From an uncultured Mycoplasma sp. (GTDB taxonomy: Bacteria > Bacillota_I > Bacilli_A > Mycoplasmatales > Metamycoplasmataceae), in the NCBI GenBank assembly GCA_947039385.1, contig CAMQYR010000002.1, positions 1-38,514 on the forward strand: 38,514 nt of DNA, written 5' to 3'. Of the stretch, positions 30,288-38,514 are shown in pieces. Each line of letters begins with the position of its first letter. Within the stretch, counting starts at the first letter, position 1. The notes below the pieces were generated by a model. The model searched no databases, was not told the DNA's origin, and saw only the letters and a program-made list of their open reading frames with translations. A program made the translations under genes and the position numbers.

Positions 30288-32465
30288 ATGAACAAAGAAG
30301 TTGGAATAAATGCAAGTGATGGAATATATGGAAATTTAAACAAAGAACAGAAGGCAGCAATTTTAAATATTGATTCACCATTAAGAATTATTGCTGGGGC
30401 AGGATCTGGTAAAACTGGTGTTTTAACAAAAAAAATAGTGTATTTAATCAGAAAAATTAATATCAAACCAGAAAGAATAATGGCATTAACATTTACTAAT
30501 AAAGCAGCTAATGAAATGAAATCAAGAGTTATTGATATTATTGGAGAAAAAGGTTTGGATGTAGTAATATTAACTTTTCATGCGCTTTGTTCAAAATTTT
30601 TAAAACGTGAAATTCATAATATAGGCTATTATAATAAATTTATTATTCTCGATTCTTCAGATCAACGCTTCATATTAAGAAATATATATAAAGATTTAGA
30701 AATATCAAGCTCTATAATATCATACGCAACAATTTTAAGCTATATTTCAAAATCAAAAACATCGCTTAGTACTCCTGCAGATGAAAAAAAAATCGCTATT
30801 AGTGACACCGACTTATTAAAATGTGAAGTTTACAAAAGATATGATGAAGAAGTTAAAAAGAAAAAATATCTTGATTTTGATGATTTATTAATATTTACTA
30901 ATCAAATTTTAGTTGATTTTCCAGAAATAGCAGATTATTGGAAAAAACAATTTGACTATATTTTAGTTGATGAGTTTCAAGATACATCCATTCTTCAATA
31001 TAACATAATAAAAAATATATCAAATAAAAAAAATATAACTATTGTTGGTGATCCAGATCAAACTATTTATTCTTGAAGGGGGGCTGATATTAATTCAATC
31101 AATAACTTCCACCAAGATTTTCCAAATACAACCACAATTACAATGGATACCAATTATCGTTCTACAAAGAAAATTTTAGATGCAGCAAATAGATTGATTC
31201 GTTCTAACAAAAATAGGATGCCTAAATCTCTTAATACTTTTAATGAAGTGGGCGAGGGAATTGAATTTCATTATGCTTACTCTCAAGAAGAAGAAGCTAG
31301 ATGAGTTGTGAATAAGATTAATGAGTTGAAAAGAAATAAAATACAATTAAAAGACATTGCCATTTTTTATAGATCAAATTTTTATTCCAGATTAATTGAA
31401 AGTGCCTTACTAGGAGAAGCTATAAATCATAAAATTTTTGGTGGACAGAAATTTTATGAATTATCAGAAATAAAAGATGCCATTTCTTTCTTGTGAACTA
31501 TATCAAAAGATACACCCCAATTACATTTTCATAGAATATTAAATATACCTTCTAGAAAAATAGGTCCAGCAACAGAAGCAAAATTACTTAGTTTTGCTAA
31601 TGAGAAAAAATTAAACCTCTATGAAGCACTAATAGAGAATTATAAAGTGCTACCAGTGTCAAAAGAAATAAAAGCAAAAATTGTAGAATTTTTAAATGAG
31701 ATAAGAAGACATAAACGAATTATTGAAAAAAGAACAATATCCATAAGCAAAACTTTGGAATCATTTTTAAATGCTATTAAATATTTAAAAGCAATTAAAG
31801 AATCTTCGAATGAAAATGATACAAAATATGAAAATATTATGGAACTATTAAAAGCTATTGATACATGAGAAACAAATAATCCAAATTTGGGTCTTGAAGA
31901 TTATTTGGAAGAGATTAAATTGATTAATATGTCTTTTGATCTTGGTGAAAATGCAATAAACTATATAACTTTAATGACAATACATGCATCAAAAGGGTTA
32001 GAATTTAAAAATGTATTTCTAATAGGATTAAATGAAGATATTTTTCCTTCTAACAAAGTAAACGAGATAGATGACGATGATTTAAGAGAAGAAAAAATGG
32101 AGGAGGAAAGAAGACTTGCTTATGTTGCAATTACAAGGGCGAAAGAAAGATTATTTGTTTCTGGAGCTCGCGGAAGTAGCTTTATTTCTAATATAGTTCA
32201 ACAAAAATTGCCCTCTCGGTTTATTTCTGAAATGGGTTTAGATGTTTCGGCTTTTGTTAGTGATTTAGTCATAATTAAAAATTTTAAAAACGATATAAAG
32301 ATTAATAAAAATTATGTTATAGGAGATGTAGTATCTCACATAACATTTGGTAAAGGAATTGTTTTAGATTTAGACGGCGATAAGATTACAATTAAATTCA
32401 ATAATGATACAGTTGGTGTTAAACAGTTTATAAAAAACCACAAATCAATTGAAAGGGTTGAATAA
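30288..32465 (+). CDS. pcrA: ATP-dependent DNA helicase PcrA/UvrD
   Basis: A 725-residue SF1A helicase. The motifs in order are Q motif LNKEQKAA, Walker A GAGSGKTG (~37), Ia LTFTNKAANEM, II ILVDEFQDTS, III VGDPDQTIYSWRGA, IV (FYRSNFYSR), V TIHASKGLEFKNVFLIG and VI EEERRLAYVAITRAKERL. It unwinds DNA 3' to 5' in repair and replication restart. The C-terminal region holds the usual GDVVSHITFGKGIVLDLDGD tail that contacts RNA polymerase in PcrA. The ORF track extends to a TTG at 30270 inside the upstream gene; the ATG at 30288, preceded by AAAGGA, is the better start. It follows the RDD stop by one base. Confidence 0.96.
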
Positions 32466-32466
32466 A

Positions 32467-33972
32467 ATGTCTACTCTTTTATTATTATTGCTAATAATAT
32501 TTCCTATATTTTGTCTAGTTTTTATTTCTAATGTTTTGTTCAGTTTTCTAAAAAAAGTTAAAATAAAATCAAGTGCCGGATTTTTTTTGCTTGATATTGA
32601 TTTAAAAAATAATAGATTAAGAAAAACCAATCTTCTTAATAAAGAAGAAAAAAGTCAAGAGGTTGAATATTTAAGTGAAGGTTGAATGGATATAAATATT
32701 TTCTTATCTAGTATTTCTAAAACTAATGAAGAAAAGTTTTTAATAGCTATTAATGCTATAACAAAAAATAGTGATTATGTAAAATTTATTATTAAAAATG
32801 ATAGTTTAATAGAGCCGGCTTACTCTGTTCAGTGGCTTGTTGAATTATTTAAAACAAATGATTTAGTAAGTGCAACTGTGCGATGAGACTATATTAAAAA
32901 TATACCTAAAAATTTAACAATAATTAGCAAGGAAGAATTATTCAAAAATCAAAATAAATATAAATCTTTTATTGCATTTAATTTAAAAACAAATGATCAA
33001 AATGAATTTCAAGTATTTATGACAATATTATGTGCAATTTTAAAACTTAAAAATCTTGAGTTTTTAATTTCCAAAAGTATTGTTACATTAATTATATATG
33101 GAGAAAATAATGAAGAAATAGAAAAGAAAATAAATTATGTTCTATCAAAAATTAAAAAAGGAAAAACGGAAAAAGAACTTTTACTTTATTATGATGGTTT
33201 AGGAATTGTTGAAAGTGATGGAGTCACTAATATCAATGATTTAGCAAAAATAATGAATCGAATTTATTTTTCATTAATCAAATCAAAACAACTAAAAAAA
33301 CCATTTTTATTTAACATTAAAAACATATTTTTTAATGAATTTGAAGAATTTAAAGAAAATTATGCAATTCTCAATAATATAATTAAATCAAAAAATATTC
33401 CAACGATAAAAACTCCAATCATAGAATTCAAATCAAAAAATATAATTGCTAATTACATTAAACCAATTCCTAAATATTTAGACAATTTTTGAACAAATAT
33501 GATAATTCAAAATAAAAATATTTTGCCTAATTTGGATGACTTTTATTTTGAAAAAATAATTAATTCATTAGATCAATATGATCAATATTTTATAGATATA
33601 AATGATTATATGATTATACAAAATATAGAAAAAATTAAGCATCATATAAGTTTAATCTTTATAATTCAATTTAATGAACTAGCAAATATTAATAACTTAG
33701 AACTAATTGTTTCTAACTTAAAAGCAAACAATATAAAATTTGGAATAAAAATATCAAATATTGCATCAGAAGTTATTACGCTTATAGAATTTATAAAGCC
33801 ACACATTATTATAATTAGAGAAGAATTAATTAATACCTCTGATTTAACAAAATTTTTAAATTTAAAACAATTAATTACTTTATCTAAAAAAAATCCAGTT
33901 ACTTTAATTTTTGAGAATCCAGCAAAATCTGAATTCTCAAAAAACACAATAAATTATTACTATAATAAATAA
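32467..33972 (+). CDS. Membrane-anchored protein with degenerate GGDEF-like and EAL-like domains
   Basis: A 501-residue protein. An N-terminal membrane helix (TLLLLLLIIFPIFCLVFIS) anchors it. Residues ~150-285 show the secondary-structure rhythm of a GGDEF domain: a region corresponding to the A-site without GGDEF, then IVTLIIYGENNEEIEKKINYVLSKI and a late LLLYYDGLGIVESDGVTNINDLAKIMNRIYFSLIKSKQ, like the GGDEF C-terminal GIA...A..ALY.AK. Residues ~310-495 look like an EAL barrel (LELIVSNLKANNIKFGIKISN ... FIKPHIIIIREELI) but without EAL, DDFGTG or EGVE. It thus seems unable to make or cleave cyclic dinucleotides, and may bind a ligand or protein. I recall similar conserved hypotheticals in mycoplasmas. 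It starts one base after pcrA, with GAAAGGG as the ribosome site. Confidence 0.7.
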
Positions 33973-33979
33973 TTTATTA
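33963..33979. terminator. Palindrome holding both stop codons of a second convergent pair
   Basis: TAATAAA-TAA-TTTATTA is a 7-bp perfect hairpin. The loop is the TAA of the plus-strand gene, and the last arm bases contain the TAA of the minus-strand gene. It copies the layout seen at 21034-21054. Confidence 0.35.
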
Positions 33980-35605
33980 AATAAAGTCTTTCAAATCTTT
34001 TTTTATTATGTAATTAACTTTATGAATATATTTTTTAGCAACATTCTTTTTGCTTCATATACTAGTTATTGTGTTTTCAAGTCTTATATAAATAATAATT
34101 TTTCTATTAATGTAATTGAATTTTATAAAAAATTCAACTCCACTTTTAAGTACTATTTTTGCAATTAAATTTTCATGTAAATCATTACTAATTTTAAATC
34201 TAGTCACATTATCAATTTGAAATCATTCATTTGTTCGTGAATTTTGAATGTTATCTAACCACAAATTAAATTTATATAAGTCATCATTATAAATTAGAGT
34301 GTATGTTTTATAATCGCCATACATTTTTGATAAGATATTTTTTTGGGAATAAATATTTAAACGTTGTGTTTCATAATAATTTATCATTTCTAAAATTTTT
34401 ATTATTAGATGGTGAAAACCAAATTCAATTATTTTGTTTTCACCAAATATAAATTGACCATCTTGATTTCAATAAAACAACAAATATTTATTTTTTACAA
34501 TTTGAAGATTCTCAGTTACAAATAGTTCTAAATTATATTTATTTATTAAATTTTTTATAGATTGGATTGGAGGTATATCGGTTCCTATGTAAGAGTTAGA
34601 AAAATTATTATAATTAGTATTAATTTCTGTTAAAAAGAAGTTTAAAAACATTAATGTTATATCATTGGAATCTAAGTAAATGACTTGTTTTCCATTGAGA
34701 ATAAACAATATTAATTCTGATCCATTTTTTGTTGTACAAATGAGTATATGACATTTATTTTTCATTGCAAATGCAATATCTTTTCGGTAAAAATTTGTAT
34801 AAGTTTTTGGTGTTTTAGTCTTTTTTTTATAAATATTTCCTTTGTTTATATTGTTATTTATCACATAATTAAAGTCCATATTACCCAATATTTTTTTTAA
34901 AATTTTAGTAACACCATCATTATAATTTGAAACACCAATTTTGATTTTTCGTCTATCATGTTTTCTATTTGAAAGTGAAAGTATTTTAGATATATAATCA
35001 CTTATAATTTTATTATTTGATAGAAATTGTACCTTTGCAGTTCTGGATTGAACTGAGAAAATATTATAATTATCCATTTCTAATTTAATTGTTTCTAAAA
35101 TATTTTTTTTAATATTTAGTCCATTTTTATCAATAAAAAATACATTAAAAACTTCATCATTATATATATTTTTTTCTATTATAATACTCCCATCCAACTC
35201 TAATTTTTTAACAGTTCTACAAATAAATTTTTTGTCATAACCATTATATAAATTAAAAGCTGTTGATGTAATTCCTTCAAATTCAAAGACATCCGCAATA
35301 TCCTTTAGAAATGATTTAATTTCCGGAGACCCATCACTGGAAATTAAAATATCAATTTTAGATTTATCAGAATTATTGTCAACCATTATTTTTGCAAAAG
35401 AATGAGCTATTAATTTTACAGTTAATTTATTAAGTGTTCCATAACTTACTCCAATTCTAGCGATAATTTTTTTTTCATCAAAAAATAGCTTTTCAAAAAA
35501 TTTTTTTTCATCATTAGTACCAATAATTTTAGAAAGTTTTTTCAATAACTTTTTATCATCATCGAATTCTTTTTTTCATTTACTTAGTATTTCGTTATTA
35601 TCCAT
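33977..35605 (-). CDS. Phosphoglucomutase/phosphomannomutase-fold pseudoenzyme
   Basis: A 542-residue protein, the length of mycoplasma phosphohexomutases (~550). The start ATG at 35605 is upstream of the TTG used in the ORF track and adds MDNNEILSKWKKEFDDDKKL, as in true mutases. The fold can be followed: IGVSYGTLNKLTVKLIAHSF (cf. FGTAGIRG...MN), IDILISSDGSPEI, and GSIIIEKNIYNDEVFNVF, which aligns with the active-site loop ITASHNPxxxNGxK but has Lys at the phosphoserine place (~145). Further on, HILICTTKNGSELILFI aligns with the metal loop DPDADR, with every Asp lost. A FEN/GEN-like segment and a C-terminal domain follow. It should be catalytically dead yet is maintained as a long intact frame. 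No clear ribosome site. It faces the GGDEF/EAL-like gene. Confidence 0.75.
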
Positions 35606-35663
35606 ATTTATTAATTTTATCAATTTAAATTGATAAAACAACAATCATTTAACTTTTATTGTT

Positions 35664-35669
35664 TATAAT
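35664..35669 (+). promoter_or_regulatory. -10 box of lepA, implying a leaderless mRNA
   Basis: TATAAT ends six bases before the lepA ATG, so the expected first transcribed base is the A of the start codon. No ribosome site precedes the gene. Confidence 0.6.
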
Positions 35670-35675
35670 TAAAAA

Positions 35676-37466
35676 ATGGATAAATCAAAGATAAGAAATT
35701 TTTCAATTATAGCTCATATTGACCATGGTAAAAGTACATTAGCTGATAGAATACTCGAATATACAAAAACAGTAGATGCTCATTCTTTACATGCACAACA
35801 CTTAGACACGATGGATCTAGAAAAAGAACGTGGCATAACTATAAAACTTAACGCAGTTCAAATAGAATATAAAAATTATTTATTTCATCTTATTGATACT
35901 CCAGGGCATGTTGACTTTACCTACGAGGTTTCAAGGTCTTTAGCAGCCTCTGAAGGAGTATTATTGCTTGTTGATGCAACTCAAGGTATTGAAGCCCAAA
36001 CTCTAGCTAATGTTTATTTAGCTTTGGATAATGATTTAGAAATAATTCCTATTATAAATAAAATTGATTTACCTTCATCTGATCCAGACAGAATAAAAAA
36101 AGAAATTGAAGATATTATAGGTATTTCAGCATCTGATGCAATTTTAATATCTGCAAAAACTGGCAAAAATATTGAGGGAGTTTTTGATGCAATTATAAAA
36201 CGTATTCCTGCACCTAAATCGTGTGATGATTCATTGCCATTAAAGGCATTAGTATTTGATTCATATTTCGATTCTTTTAGAGGTGTTATTCTTTTGGCAA
36301 GAATTTTTGATGGACAAATAAAAATAGGTGATGAATTTTTTTTTAAGTCAAATAATAAAAAATTTACAGTAACTGAACTTGGAGTTAAAAAACCACAAGA
36401 AATAAAAAGGAAACAACTAACTTCTGGTGAAGTTGGTTGAATATCCGCATCAATAAGAGAAGCGAAAGATGTTGCTGTAGGAGATACAATAACATTGGTT
36501 AAAAACCCAACAGCAGAATCATTGAAAGGATATAAAAAAATGAATCCTGTTGTTTATACTGGTTTCTATCCAATAGATGGAAAAGACTATGACTTATTGA
36601 AAGATTCTTTGGGGAAAATGGCTCTTTCTGATTCTTCAATAACTTATGAACCAGAAACTTCAAAGGCATTGGGATTTGGTTTTAGAATTGGTTTTTTAGG
36701 TTTACTCCATATGGAAATTTTACAAGAAAGATTAGAAAGAGAATTTGGTATTGAAATAATAGCCACAGCTCCATCGGTTGAATTTAAAGTATATAAAACC
36801 GATAAAACTGTGCAAGTAATTGCAAACCCATCAGAATTTCCTGACAAAGTAAATATTCTAAAAATTGAAGAGCCATATATCCGTGCAACAATAATAGTTA
36901 ATGATGAATTTATTGGAGTAATAATGGAGTTGTGTCAAATCAAAAGAGGGGTTTATATTGATTTAGAATATATAGATGGATCTAGAAGAAAGTTAATATA
37001 TGAATTACCACTTGTAGAAATTATTTTTGATTTTTTTGATAAAATGAAATCAGCTTCTAAAGGGTATGCTTCATTTGATTATGAATTAATTGATTATCGA
37101 CAATCCAATTTAGTTAAACTAGACATTTTACTAAATGGTGAGAAAGTAGATGCTCTGAGCGCAATAATTCACAAGGATTTTTTAGATTTTAAAGCTAGGG
37201 ATTTAACAAAAAAATTAAAAGAAGTAATTCCGCGTCAAAATTTTGAAGTTCCAATTCAAGCTATGTCTAATGGGAAAATAATTTCTAGAGAAACTGTTAA
37301 AGCATATCGAAAAGATGTAACTGCAAAATTATATGGGGGAGATGTTACTCGAAGACAAAAATTGCTAAAAAAACAAAAAGCCGGTAAAAAAAGAGCTAAG
37401 GCCTTTGGTAAAGTAGAAGTTCCACAAGAAGCATTTTTAGCAATTTTAAAAACAAACAATTCTTAA
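35676..37466 (+). CDS. lepA: Elongation factor 4 (LepA)
   Basis: A 596-residue translational GTPase of standard length. G1 AHIDHGKST, the switch region ERGITIK, G3 DTPGHVDF, G4 NKIDLP and G5 SAKTG are all present. The LepA-specific C-terminal part includes [34 protein letters not shown] and a basic tail ([36 protein letters not shown]). It acts on stalled ribosomes and in subunit maturation, especially under stress. The ORF-track split is one TGA (Trp) around 36441. The promoter box directly abuts the ATG (see the -10 entry). It is divergent from the mutase-like gene. Confidence 0.98.
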
Positions 37467-37491
37467 TTTATAAATTAATTTAATATTAAAT
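37463..37491. repeat. Two adjoining AT palindromes after lepA
   Basis: TTAATTTATAAATTAA (37463-37478) and ATTTAATATTAAAT (37478-37491) adjoin at the lepA stop codon. They may help end transcription, but no GC stem or clear U-run is present. Confidence 0.35.
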
Positions 37492-37516
37492 AAAAATATT
37501 AGAGTTAACATATTTC

Positions 37517-37553
37517 AAAAAAAATAAAAAAATAAAAAAATATTCATTATAAT
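37517..37553 (+). promoter_or_regulatory. Lipoprotein promoter with adjoining poly-A tracts
   Basis: A8, A7 and A7 runs separated by single T bases (37517-37540) end seven bases before TATAAT (37548-37553). Variable poly-A tracts in this place switch lipoprotein genes on and off in some mycoplasmas; here the switch role is inferred from position only. Confidence 0.5.
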
Positions 37554-37604
37554 ATAAATTATTTAATATTGAATTATCATTAAGAAATAAGAATGTGAGG
37601 AAGC

Positions 37605-38514
37605 ATGTTTAACACCAAAAAACTATTAAGTATAGGAATTATTAGCGTATTGTCAACACCTTTGGCGCTATTATCTTGTGGCAACGTTTCACAGGATAAA
37701 GCTATTTCTAATAATAATTTAAACTTAAGAGAAGACTTAAATGTTAATCAAGAGGGCGTTGTACAAGGTTTTGCAAAGGGGTTTAGTGGAAAAAAACTTG
37801 TTATTAACAATACATATAATGATATTGTTGTAACTAAAATTGCACCACGAGCATTTGCTAATGCAGGTCTAACTTCATTATATATTTCAAAAAACATTCT
37901 TAGCATTGGGAAAGATGCTTTTGTAGGTAATGATAATTTAAAAGGAATTAATATATCTTTTTGAAAAGGGAGTTCTTGAATTAAAAATTTAAATAGTTTA
38001 GGTTTGACGTCAAAACAACAAGCAGTGATTAATTGAAAACAATCCTTTGCTGGTACAACTTTAAAACCGGAAGATGTAATATCTTTAGGTTGAGATAAAA
38101 AAACAAAAATAACACTTAAAGATTGAAAAGATGATGCACCTAATGTAACCAACATTGCATCAGATGCCTTTAAAGATAATGCACAAATTACAGAAATCGA
38201 TATCCCAAATTCAGTTATATCGATATGGGATGTTGCATTCAAAAATACCAGTTATTTAAAAACAGTAACATTTGAACCTAACTCTCAATTAAAAACTATT
38301 GGATATAATGCCTTTGAAGGTTCCGCTATTACAAAATTGGAAATCCCCAATTCAGTGGCAATTATTAGAGGAGATGCTTTTAAGGACACTACTTCTCTTA
38401 GCGGACAAAATATATCAATGCCATGATCTTTTAATAATGGTTCATCAACTCCTTCATACGGTTTTACTCAATCACAATGAGATGCGATTGTATGAAAACG
38501 TCCCTTTACAGGTA
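37605..38514 (+). CDS. BspA-like leucine-rich-repeat surface lipoprotein (runs off the window)
   Basis: The first 303 residues are visible and the frame is open at the window end. The N-terminus FNTKKLLSIGIISVLSTPLALLSCGN is a lipoprotein signal with lipobox ALLSC, so the mature protein should be lipid-anchored outside the cell. The rest consists of BspA/TpLRR repeats (LRR_5): IAPRAFANAGLTSLYISKNILSIGKDAF, IASDAFKDNAQITEIDIPNSVISI, LKTIGYNAFEGSAITKLEIPNSV. Two copies of a spacer unit (GLTSKQQAVINWKQSFAGTT and GFTQSQWDAIVWKRPFTG) alternate with the repeats. Such proteins mediate host-cell or extracellular-matrix binding. GAGGA precedes the ATG. The decayed gene at 17527 carries related repeats. 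TGA is read as Trp in the conserved NWKQSF and IVWKRPF positions. Confidence 0.9.

Noticed and set aside
32449-32466. TTG start for the GGDEF/EAL-like gene
   Set aside because: It lies inside pcrA; the ATG at 32467 with GAAAGGG fits better and gives a clean membrane anchor.
37748-38242. 164-aa minus-strand ORF
   Set aside because: Shadow of the BspA-like lipoprotein, whose repeats and lipobox are on the plus strand.
1-38514. CRISPR arrays, tRNA or rRNA genes, intact insertion sequences
   Set aside because: None was seen on reading both strands; the short repeats found are not regularly spaced, and no transposase frame is intact.

Overview
The window is chromosomal DNA from a Mollicute (mycoplasma-like bacterium). 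The base composition is very AT-rich, and nearly every long gene is broken in the ORF track only at TGA codons that fall at conserved tryptophans, so TGA is read as Trp. Genes are packed, often with 1-base TAATG overlaps. A BspA-like leucine-rich-repeat lipoprotein, an M42 peptidase and PepF fit a host-associated, amino-acid-using lineage. I cannot name the species.

Layout. (1) 1-4395, minus: a 1380-aa DUF4011-like/SF1 helicase/Vsr-like nuclease fusion, translationally coupled to a truncated group-4 glycosyltransferase. (2) 4621-8869, plus: a GadC-type antiporter, a PLP decarboxylase that closely matches bacterial tyrosine decarboxylase, and a small membrane protein with a probable ATC start that the ORF track missed. 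(3) 8870-9780: a decayed gene-poor stretch, then an isolated candidate small RNA with its own promoter and a strong terminator. (4) 9790-17311: M42 aminopeptidase (plus), then on the minus strand an APC permease, a YneF-like protein, a membrane protein, mnmG and pyrG. (5) 17312-18674: a BspA-like pseudogene bracketed by inverted repeats. (6) 18675-21042, plus: apt and pepF. (7) 27080-21046, minus: the classical Firmicute DNA-metabolism cluster dnaX-ebfC-recR-tmk-holB-rsmI followed by a Cof-type HAD phosphatase. (8) 27249-33972, plus: asnS, a GT2-like protein, an RDD membrane protein, pcrA and a degenerate GGDEF/EAL-like membrane protein. (9) 35605-33977, minus: a phosphohexomutase-fold pseudoenzyme. 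(10) 35676-end, plus: lepA and the start of a BspA-like lipoprotein.

How it works together. The antiporter and decarboxylase form a self-contained amino-acid decarboxylation module (tyrosine in, tyramine out), which would consume protons and build a membrane potential. The dnaX cluster supplies the clamp loader, dTMP synthesis, recombination mediation and 16S rRNA methylation. M42, PepF and the permease handle peptides and amino acids. Two neighbouring convergent genes, the GGDEF/EAL-like protein and the mutase-like protein, both keep a recognisable fold while losing catalytic motifs.

Promoters visible here are mostly TATAAT boxes, several with an upstream TG (extended -10) and poor -35 boxes. 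At apt, lepA and dnaX the box lies so close to the ATG that leaderless transcripts are likely. All calls come from reading the sequence and remembered family motifs; no database search was run.
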